From positions 558,001 to 622,000 of the forward strand of contig JAMZAV010000353.1 in assembly GCA_024449915.1 (NCBI GenBank): a stretch of DNA of 64,000 nt. Reading direction: 5' to 3'. Below the pieces are notes generated by a model. It worked only from the letters and a program-made list of their open reading frames with translations, made no database searches and was not told the DNA's origin. Positions 49,968-60,300 of this stretch are shown here, one piece after another. Numbering within the stretch: position 1 is the stretch's first letter; every line of letters begins with the position of its first letter. The position numbers and the translations under genes are program-made. Source of the stretch: Sweltsa coloradensis (Eukaryota; Arthropoda; Insecta; Plecoptera; Chloroperlidae).

Positions 49968-51396
49968 ATAGCTCTACTGTCAATTATTCAAAATTACTTG
50001 AACAGGGCTTTCATTCGAGTCTTATATGAAAGTTCTACTACGATTTCGAGATACTGGCTATTCCAAGCTGCAAATCGACGGCCATCTTGGATTCAAAGCT
50101 TTAAAAAATGGGTCTAATCGCCAAACCGACTTCAGAAACGAATTCCTCGACCCTCAAAACCATAAAAACCACATACTACGCGATACTCTAGGCTAAACCA
50201 TTGCAAAGATAGTGTCAGATGTGGTAAACGGCCGCCATATTGGATTTTGGGCCCTGGCGGGGTATGCCCACACTTTCGCGAGGGGCATGGGGGCTTAATT
50301 TTTTATAAAACCTTCTTAGACGACAAATCCGTTGAGAAATCGTCATTGTCTCTCAATTCATGTGCCATAGCCACTCTTATCACAGCACTTTAGAAAATCG
50401 CTAAATTGTCTATAAAAGGAGCACATATTTTCGTATTATTATTGAAGTTTTGACCAATTATTAGATTTATGAGCACTATCTGAGAGCTCTACTGTCAATT
50501 ATTCAAAATTACTTGAACAGGGCTTTCATTCGAGTCTTATATGAAAGTTCTACTACGATTTCGAGAAACTGGCTATTCCAAGCTGCAAAATCGACGGCCA
50601 TCTTGGATTCAAAGCTTTAAAAAATGGGTCTAATCGCCAAACCGACTTCAGAAACGAATTCCTCGACCCTCAAAACCATAAAAACCACATACTACGCGAT
50701 ACTCTAGGCTAAACCATTGCAAAGATAGTGTCAGATGTGGTAAACGGCCGCCATATTGGATTTTGGGCCCTGGCGGGGTATGCCCACACTTTCGCGAGGG
50801 GCATGGGGGCTTAATTTTTTTATAAAACCTTCTTAGACGACAAATCCGTTGAGAAATCGTCATTGTCTCTCAATTCATGTGCCATAGCCACTCTTATCAC
50901 AGCACTTTAGAAAATCGCTAAATTGTCTATAAAAGGAGCACATATTTTCGTATTATTATTGAAGTTTTGACCAATTATTAGATTTATGAGCACTATCTGA
51001 GAGCTCTTCTGTCATTATTCAAAATTATGTGAACAGGGCTTTCATTCGAGTCTTATATGAAAGTTCTACTACGATTTCGAGATACCTGGCTATTCCAAGC
51101 TGCAAATCGACGGCCATCTTGGATTCAAAGCTTTAAAAAATGGGTCTAATCGCCAAACCGACTTCAGAAACGAATTCCTCGACCCTCAAAACCATAAAAA
51201 CCACATACTACGCGATACTCTAGGCTAAACCATTGCAAAGATAGTGTCAGATGTGGTAAACGGCCGCCATATTGGATTTTGGGCCCTGGCGGGTATGCCC
51301 ACACTTTCGCGAGGGGCATGGGGGCTTAATTTTTTATAAAACCTTCTTAGAGGACAAATCCGTTGAAAAATCGTCATTGTCTCTCAACGGTCACAA
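49968..51396 (-). repeat. Right arm: three inverted 515-bp units
   Basis: Same unit as the left arm, reversed. The unit-start motif read on the minus strand ends at 50354, 50871 and 51385 (spacing 517 and 514). The array begins about 80 bp after the nuclease stop codon. Confidence 0.93.
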
Positions 51397-51419
51397 AAGT
51401 GTCGAAAATGACTCTACTA

Positions 51420-51780
51420 ATGGTGATCAGATAGTTTCATCCCATGATATTCAGTAACAAAGACAGCAGGTAAAACGACTTAGAATAACATACCATGTAG
51501 ATCAGATAGTTTCATCCCATGATATTCAGTAACAAAGACAGCAGGTAAAACGACTTAGAATAACATACCATGTAGATCAGATAGTTTCATCCCATGATAT
51601 TCAGTAACAAAGACAGCAGGTAAAACGACTTAGAATAACATACCATGGTGATCAGATAGTTTCATCCCATGATATTCAGTAACAAAGACAGCAGGTAAAA
51701 CGTCTTAGAATAACATACCATGTAGATCAGATAGTTTCATCCCATGATATTCAGTAACAAAGACAGAAGGTAAAACGTTT
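51420..51780. repeat. 75-bp minisatellite, right part
   Basis: Same unit at 51482, 51557, 51632 and 51707, period exactly 75. Units alternate between ACCATGTAGATCAG and ACCATGGTGATCAG; the transposon interrupted one of the second kind. Confidence 0.92.
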
Positions 51781-53316
51781 GAGCTCCTCATAAAAATATA
51801 TTTTGCTTTGTTTATTATGGAGTCGTGATAAACCAGAACGGCTTTAGAGGTAATTTGGTCTAATTTGGTCGTCGACTGGTAGCATGTTTAAGTGTGAAAT
51901 GTATACAAAAGTCTGAAAATGTGTAAACTATATGAGCCGAAGGTAAAAGACCATACAAGGAAAGCAATTAATAGAACTAGAAAAGAAATTGTTCCTAGTG
52001 TGCGTGTTTAAACGTACGATCTGGTGAACATGTATTGCTCTGGCTACAATTTAACAATTTCTACGCGCGCCTTAAAAAAAAGTGTATATTATGTGTGTTT
52101 GGACAATGCTCATTTTTGTGTCATCAATTTTTTCACAAATATATCATTAATATCTTCATAAAATGCGTATTTTCATATTGCTTATTTATTATTATTTGTA
52201 TGAATGAAATAAACAAGATTTTTCGAAACTGATGTGTCATCATTTGATTTTATTTTACCCATTTTTTTACAGTTTTATGTTGATACCTTTATCCAATCAA
52301 AACAATCCTCATTAAAATGTGCTCGTGGCTCGTATCATTCAAGACATTTCGGTTGTTAATTAAAAAAGCCGAGTTCTTGTTGCATCAGCACTTAATTAAA
52401 ATACTCTTCATATTCACGTTTTATATTCATTAAAATATCTGAACGTATCACGAAAATATCTGTAGGTAAGCAATAAATTTGTGTAAATTAAATAAAGTAG
52501 ATTACTTTCGGTACTAATTGTTTATTTTATTAATCTAATTCAAAACAATTTTTTTAAATTAAATTAATTAATTAATAAAAAATAAAAAAGACAAACAAAA
52601 AATCGTTTTCACGAAGGGTATTTTATACAATTTGTTATGTTGATAGGTATTCTTCAAAACCGATTTCCTAATTTTTATATTTTCATGTTTTTTGTTTTTT
52701 ATATTCAATATCTAAAAAAACACTGACTACGTTTACCATACAGAAACCAGTTAACTAAAAATTATTCAGGCTGAAACAGGTTGAACAATAAGTGTATATC
52801 AATAGATTTCAAACCGATTCGACGGAAACGGTTCGAGACTTTACCACACGTTAACCATTTTGGAAAACAATTTTCTTGGTTGAGAGTGAAATTTCTTCGT
52901 ATTTATCTTAACGGTGTTGCGATTGCGGCCGTATAGATTTTTCAAAAAGTATAAATAATGGTGCAAGGGTATGTTTTTAACTTCATAAGTCAGATCGGAA
53001 GTCGAATCAGTTATATAACTGAGTGGGTAGACTCTAAATACATTTTTTTTTAAATTCAAGTAAATATTTGAATTCTGAGATTGATATATTGCGTTGTCAT
53101 GGCGTTATCTTTTCTCTTGAAATGTTTGGTATGTAAATCAACCGATTCAAGTTTTCCAAATCCCTTTCAAAGTGTATTGAAACTTAAGTGTTTTTTGGTC
53201 AAAACCGACATGGTATTTCAACATCTCCAAACCGTTTCAAGTTGAACCGTTTTGACCAAACCGTTTCAGAACTGTGTAGTTAACGTAGTCCAATAAATTG
53301 TTCGTTATTGTTGTTT

Positions 53317-53495
53317 GCTCGTTGGTCTTGTGGTTAGCGTCTCTGCTTCCAATGCAGAAGGTCCAGGGTTCGATTCCCTCTAAAGTCAGAAGATTTTAAC
53401 TTCTGATTCGCGCTTAAGTCTATCAGTTCTTGACTTAGGAATTTGTAAACGGTGACTTTGGAGCCGTCCTAGCAACGAGGCACATAATAAATTAT
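53317..53495 (+). mobile_element. tRNA-derived SINE
   Basis: Box A TGGTCTTGTGGTTAGCGTC and box B GGGTTCGATTCC with an anticodon-like stem CTCTGC/GCAGAAG. The acceptor arms do not pair, and unrelated sequence follows. Confidence 0.55.
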
Positions 53496-53621
53496 TGAAA
53501 GTTGTTCTGAATCGGCCTTGTTGATTCTGGCGTTGATCCGCGGGTGTTCGTACTGTCCATATCACTGATTGCTATATTTAATATTAAGAAATATTGATCT
53601 TTGGTTGGTTATCGCTCACTC

Positions 53622-53735
53622 GTCGATTGCGTCGGGGCCTACATGGTTGGCTTGGTCGCTTTATTTTACTGTCCCCCACTGAAAATCAGTTATAAGACTG
53701 AGTGGGTAGACTCTAAATACGAATGTATTTATTTA
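53622..53735 (+). repeat. Short interspersed repeat, copy of 9400-9490
   Basis: Forward copy: CGTCGGGGCCTACATGGTTG, GTCCCCCACTGAAAATCAGT, CTGAGTGGGTAGACTCTAAA. Confidence 0.7.
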
Positions 53736-54355
53736 TTTGTTTGTTGGGGAAACAAACCCAAGTATTATTTTTATTCAAATTTTAAATTTTATACGAGAAT
53801 AACAAAATATTATTTCCCTAACCAACTACTTTCCTTGTAAAAATTCTTTTACAAAATACCAAACTATCTTAGACAATTTCAAACAAGAAAATGACTCTTG
53901 GTCTACAATCTGCACAATTCTTTGATTGTATTTATATTTTTTAGTATCTAAAAATCCCGATTGTAAATTACTGGAAGTGTATCATTCTGAACCAGACAAT
54001 GACGTATTTCAACACGTGACCTGCGAGTGGTCTGTCGTGAAGAGGACATGGCTATTTAAAGACTTATCTCCTCAATAAAAGTCATGAGATTTATTGGCCG
54101 TGATCGCGGGTCAGTGTGGAGCAACAACACAGGTTTCTTTTATTCCAACACCTATTATTAAACGCACGGAAGCCAACTATGACAAGCAACTAAGCTCCCT
54201 AATAAAGTCGGTAGCGAAGCCACTTGGGATTATTTCTTATCCTCAATACCTCGATAGCGTTCTCCAGTGTTTTCTTGGTAGCTTCTAACCATTCACTCTT
54301 TCATTCTGTGTCTGTCAGCCATACAGTATCCACAGGCCTACACAATCAGACAAAT

Positions 54356-54376
54356 ATGGGGTGTATGGAACTTATG
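54356..54376 (+). CDS. PM20D1-like: Copy B exon 1 (predicted, 7 codons)
   Basis: ATG GGG TGT ATG GAA CTT ATG then donor GTAAGC. It joins exon 2 in phase 0 and has the same length as the copy A candidate. No TATA box lies close upstream; TATTTAAA at about 54053 is 300 bp away. An inner ATG at 54365 in the same frame is also possible. Confidence 0.45.
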
Positions 54377-57300
54377 GTAAGCAGCACATTATTTTCTTAA
54401 TATAATAATACTGTGCACTGCTATTTTTTATGAATTGAAAATTATTTCATAATCTATGTTTGCAAAATTGAATTCGTTGTAATTTACTTGTTTAACTGCA
54501 GGATGGATTCTTTATTACAATATGTGACTATTGAAAGCAAAGATTTGCATGCAAAAATGATTTATTATCACAATAATATGCTTAGTTGATTTGGTGTATC
54601 ATTATTTTTTACTGGATGGATTACTTATGTCTAATATATTTTGATATGAGTTATAATGTTACTTTTTTCTAATTAATTGTTAATAGTTGTTATTGTTTTA
54701 TTGTATGCCCGTTTGTGTTTAACTGTTGAGTTTTATTAAGTGTTTGATAAATTATCTGATTTTGATTGTAAGAGAGTGCATATATAGTTCAAAAAATATT
54801 TTTCTATTTTTATATGGATATCAAACAAAATGCTATGTTTAAGGGCAATGCATTTTGTGACATTACTAATGATTATTATAATTATTGTGTACTGACAAGC
54901 AATAAATAATATTTTTTTTATCGTTTCCGCATTTTTAAATTTCATTTGAAGTTTTGTGGAATTGGGACTATTTTGATTTTCTTAGCTGACGGTTAGTCAT
55001 AAATAAACACAATTACGAAATATAAAACGTCTTGTGTATAATATTGAACAAACAGGATATTAAAAATATTATAAATATTACGGTTATAATAAATATACGT
55101 TAACCGTTCCAAAAAAAGATATAGAAAACAAAAAACAACAAAAATTCAAAAACAAAGAAGCTCATATCAAAGAATTTGCAAGGAAGAAGTGACGTCCATC
55201 ATTGCACATGAAAGCTTTAATCGCTGGCTGTGTAGTGTGTACGTCCCATGTCCTTTACATACAATCAATTTTTTATATTTTTATTATTATATATGAAGTT
55301 TACCAATTTTGCAATGGTTTAACAGCTTTTAAGCCATGTTGATATTTGACATGCATTATCAATGTTATCTTTATATTTCTTATTATTCATATTTTTGATA
55401 TTTTGTTAACTGGTTATAACCATCTCCTTCTTTTTCTCTGTGTTTCATTCGCAATGTCATAATCACCTTGTCATTTATTTAGATGTAGTTAGACTCTTTG
55501 TAAAATGATACTAACGTGCTGTATAAGACTTTTAATAATAAATTAATAAATATCCATTATTTGTTTTTTCACATATATTATTATTGTTCTTATCCTAACG
55601 TGTGTACTTCCTCCAGGAGCGGGTCGGTCTGGTGAGCAGACGCAAGGAGCGGTGGGTGCCTCGCTGGACGCGCATCCTGATGCTCGTGGTGGGTGTCCCC
55701 GTGGTCGTGATCCTGCTGCTGCTGCTGGTCGCCCTCCTGAGGACGGCGATCATCTCGCACGGAGGCATCCACGTGCCCAGGGAGCTGCAGCTGGAGAGCG
55801 TGGACATGATAGGCAAGGAGCGGATGCTGGAGAGGGCCGAGCGCTTCGGAGCCGCTCTCAGGATACAGACCGTCTCGCTGGACGCCACACATCAAGAGTT
55901 TGGGGAACTGCTAGCCATGCACACGTTCCTCAACCAGAGTAGGTGGCTTTCTCTTTCGCGTCTACAGACTGGACACAATCTACTTTATTACGATGATATC
56001 AAGTACGGTGAAAATTTCACTGAGTATTATGGCAATAACAATAAGAGACGACCAATGAAGTTGATTTATCGACCCATACGCCATACCAAATATTTCAAAA
56101 CAAAATAGCCTAACTTAAGACACAACACTTATTGCAAAAAAATCCATTACGAACATTTTACAAACCAAAATGTAAAACTATGCTATGCTAATAGAAAACG
56201 TTTTAGATAATAATAAAAAATTGAGAACGGCTAGAAATTTGTGAATATTTTACTTGGAAGAGAATTTTATTAAAAATATTTCCGTCGTACAGAATTTATG
56301 TTAATTTTCTTTTTGGAAACCTGACCAATAAAAGTTTCTTATCCATCTAAGGTGCATAGTTGTGGAGGGAATTTGAAATGGGATGTTTGAGACGACGTAA
56401 TCCCAAGCAATTACATAAATAAATGAAGAAAACCTAACCCCAACACACGCAATGCATGTGTGATGTATGGAATATATCTACGGAGTTGTTGGAGTAACTC
56501 TTGACAAATTTTGACGAGACAGAACTGAAAATATGTGGTTTCCAGGTTTCCCCGGCATCCACTCTTCAAGCTTCATCAAGCGCGAGGTGATCAACAGGTA
56601 CAGCCTCCTCTACACTATAGAGGGCAGTGTGTCCGGGAAGCTCCCGTTCCTCCTGGCCGCCCACCTGGACGTAGTTCCCGCCAACCCCGCGTCCTGGGAG
56701 GCGCCACCATTCAGTGGGGAGATTGTCAACAAGACATACATCTACGGCAGGGGAGCCATAGACGACAAGGTTGGGATTATGGTAGGTCGGGAATATCTTT
56801 TACTCTGAGTGTTGTAGCCTGGATTAGTTTGTTGGAGGTACCATGCGTGATGTTGCTTGTCTTTGTTGATAGATCGAGTTGAACCTGGCACAGCTCAATA
56901 AAATAATATTCAATGAATGAATCACATACTTTTAATAATAAACATGGTTAAAATAAACGAAAGGTAGAAAGAGCATAATTATTTTGATTATTGTACCTTC
57001 ATTTTGTCCATGTATAAGAATATGTAAATCAAAATGTGCCATTTTACTTATCTTATATTGTCTCTTCCTTCAGGGAGTCATGGAAGCTCTTGAACATTTG
57101 CTGTTAACCAAACAAAGACCTCTACGGACTTTCTACTTGGCTTTTGGAAATGATGAAGAGGTGAGCTTATAATTAACAGCCAAAATTACATTTTATCACA
57201 ATAATATAATCGTTGAGTGATGACTAATATAATATGTTACTTTAAATATCCTATATGCATGATCAAATGTTATGTCTATGTAGTAAACGTTTGTATATTG

Positions 57301-60300
57301 ACGTTTAATATGAACTTTTCGGGGATGATTTATATCCATTTTTTTTTACTAAAATCAGCTTTTGGCAAAATATATTGAAAATAAAATATTTCTACGTTTT
57401 TCTTTGAAAAACAACTTTTTCAACAGTGGCTTCGCACAGCTACCGAGACGAGAGTTTGTATCTTCTAAACGTTCTTAATTGATTACTTGATTTATTAAAC
57501 GATTGCTTGTAGTGTAAGGATATTTTAATTATGTGTTTAACGTCTATCCTATTTAGTAATAACAACTGATTTACAAAGGTGGACAACTAAACCAAATTAA
57601 GTAGATAAATGCACATAAGTATTTTATTTTGAGTGCCTTTACTACAACTATAATAGCAGACATCATTTGCGTGTTTTGTTTTTTTTTAATGTAAATTTTC
57701 GTTACAGTACTGTTTCATCCATTCAGATGTATAATGCAACTACAATTAAGAGGTTAAAATGTACCCGTCCTGATGGTCTAGTGGTTAAGACGCATGTCTG
57801 GAATGCGGGAGATCCATGGTTCTATTCCCGGTTGGGGCGGACTTTTTTAATTTCTGAATTGTAGTAAATAATAAATCAATAATGCATATCGTGTTCCATC
57901 AAACTGTCAAGTTGAACAACAATGATACCTATGCAACACTGTATTCGTTCGTTAAGAAATGTTGCAATTAACGAGTGGTAAAGCGTAATTAAAGATGTCG
58001 TGTAATGAAAACTATTTAGTTAGTTTAGTTACTTATATGGTGCGAGACAGTTGAGTAACTCGACAAGAATACACGAGACTCAATGAGTTATTTAACATTG
58101 GACCCGGCACTCCCACCAAATACAATATAAGAACATAGAGGGGCCGAATTGATACCTATAAAATAGTACCTAAATATTTACTCCCAAAAATGTTCATACC
58201 GTATAATTTGAAGATTGTCAGTGGGAAAGTTAACCACGAAAAATAAATTTATGTATATTTCCGAAGCTGATATATGTGTGGTGTTGCTAGAGATCGACGT
58301 GTATATTAATGTTCTGTATCGAATCTAATCATCTTAGCAAATAATTATTCTTCTTATCTACAAACGCATTGATTTTTAAATTATAATATTCTTTTCATAA
58401 ACTCATTTATACAACCAACATTTCAATCAATTCACTTATGTTTAAAGTGTTATTACCATTTCAAAATAAATTCTCAATAGAATAAGTTTCCTAGAACCTT
58501 TAAACTAGGCTTAGTCCACCATAATCGTCATTTGGCAGTTCTGAAATTAATCATCTTCTCAAGTAGAATTTGCTCAAATCATGGTGACAATCAGTATTAA
58601 TTATATGATAACGATTCAATAATTATATTTAAAATTATTTTTCTAAATAATAGTTCTGTTTCTTGCATTTTTGTGGACCTTGTGGGTATTTCTCTTGGCT
58701 TCTGAAATAAGTAAGCTTTGAACACGAATCTTTTTCCAGATCGGCGGCAAGACTGGCGCACACGAAATAGCGAGCGCGCTGATAGACCGAGGCGTCACCC
58801 TGCTTGACTTTGTGCTGGATGAAGGATTCCCCATGATGATCGGCATGATAACGCAAACCGACAAACAGATAGCAATGTAAGTTTAGATCACACACAAAGC
58901 TGACAATGATTATGGTCTGTTTTGTGTTGACTTTACTGTTCATACACGAACGAATGGGGCACTAATAAAGCATGTGATTCAAACACAGTCACATGACAAA
59001 CCTAACCTCAATAATGGAGTGAATGTTAATTGGTTATCAATATCAGAATCACATCATTAGGGCTGTTACTCATTTAGGATTGTTGGTGGTAATATTGATT
59101 TTAATATCATGGCTCCTGCGGCAATAGGTCAATATAGTACTTACAAAAAAAAGTTGTTCTTTTTTTAATTTATTTAGTTACTGGCGTGTCAACAGTTAGG
59201 TGATTACGGCTTACTCTACCCTAGGGGATGTGAGTAGGTCAGACATGTGCTGGACACTGGAGAGATCCAGCAACAGGCAATGGGAGGGTAAAGAGGGTCT
59301 TGCCGTTGTCGTCTTTGTCATCGTTCATATCGCCGTTGTCGTCGTCGTTGGGGAGATCGTAAAAAGGAATAGGAATGGTTTTTAACGATGAGTGCTAGAG
59401 CTCGCCATTAGTTTTGGGGAATAAGATAATCACCCACTAACTACCTTATGTTTGCGAGATGAACTTTTCATCCTGTCATTCATAAACATGTACATTCTAA
59501 ATACATCAAAATACGTTCAAAAAAGTAAACAAAACAAATGACAAATGAATTATTTTCATAACAATTAGGATTTGATTAGGACTTGAATAGAATGAAGAGG
59601 ATTTCACTGTGTAAGTGTTACAGTATATTTCAATAATATGTAATCCAACCAAATACAAAAATTTGTAAAAAAAAAAAAAAAAAAACGGCAGCCAAGCTCT
59701 CCTTCAAAAGTCTTCGGCTGTGAATGCTGTGAGATCTTTATCTCCCATGAACCCCCCATGATGAATTCTTGGCCATGAACCAAATTCAATGGCCAAGCCA
59801 TTTTTTTATGATTTCGAGTTTAAAAATTTAACTTTTTTATCACAAAAATCGTTGGCTTGGCGCTCGTCAACAGGCGAAATGATCTTACTTATTTTCAAAG
59901 CGAAACTAGGGAGAAAGAATAAAAAGCTTGGCTCAACTTCTATATCTCACAGCATTCACAGCCGAAGACTTTTGAAGGAGAGCTTTGGCTGCCGTTTTTT
60001 TTTTTTTTTTTACAAATTTTTGTTTTTGGTTGGATATTACATCTTTTTGTTGTTCGTTTGCTATCAAGGTGTGAATGATGGACTTTGAATGATTAAATTT
60101 GTTAAGTTCAAAGTTGCTGTTTGACATTTTTGGGCCCACGGTCCCCCAAAGATACCCCTTGTGTTTTAAGGGTTAAGAGCATGTTTAATTTCAAGCTTGT
60201 ACAAATTACTACGCCTGAGTAATTACGCGTTTTGATTTTGATTTTGATTTTCCCCGGTCCCAATTGCCCGGTTTTGGTTATATGAGGTACATCTGAGTGT

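Larger units (their letters stand above)
46483..51419 (+). mobile_element. 4.94-kb TIR DNA transposon with an XPG-like nuclease gene (Academ-like?)
   Basis: The ends are inverted repeats: the left starts TAGTAGGGTCATTTTCGACA and the right, reversed, starts TAGTAGAGTCATTTTCGACA, and the match runs on through both arms (about 1.55 kb left, 1.4 kb right). ATG is duplicated at 46480-46482 and 51420-51422. Removing the element plus one ATG restores the local 75-bp minisatellite unit exactly, so the 3-bp target duplication is well supported. Each arm holds three tandem 515-bp units. Between the arms is one ORF (48037-49887) with FEN1/XPG-type nuclease motifs. No DDE transposase is visible. From memory, Academ elements make 3-4 bp duplications and one branch encodes an XPG nuclease, so this may be an internally deleted or unusual relative. 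The intact ORF and similar arms suggest it is young. Confidence 0.85.
51781..54355. other. Region between the minisatellite and copy B
   Basis: AT-rich. Contains the 53.3-kb SINE and the 53.6-kb short repeat. The copy B promoter should lie near its right end but no clear core motif is seen. Confidence 0.45.

Noticed and set aside
46483..51419. TA target duplication for the nuclease transposon
   Set aside because: A TA site would leave a minisatellite unit that matches no sibling. ATG restores the unit exactly.
46243..51780. Regular repeats (75 bp and 515 bp) as a CRISPR-like array
   Set aside because: No repeat-spacer structure: the whole unit repeats. One is a minisatellite and the other forms the arms of a transposon in a eukaryotic genome.
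57765..57843. Functional tRNA gene (also at 4287, 12540, 53317)
   Set aside because: Box A and B are present but the acceptor arms do not pair and the copies sit in repeated flanks, so they are tRNA-derived repeats.
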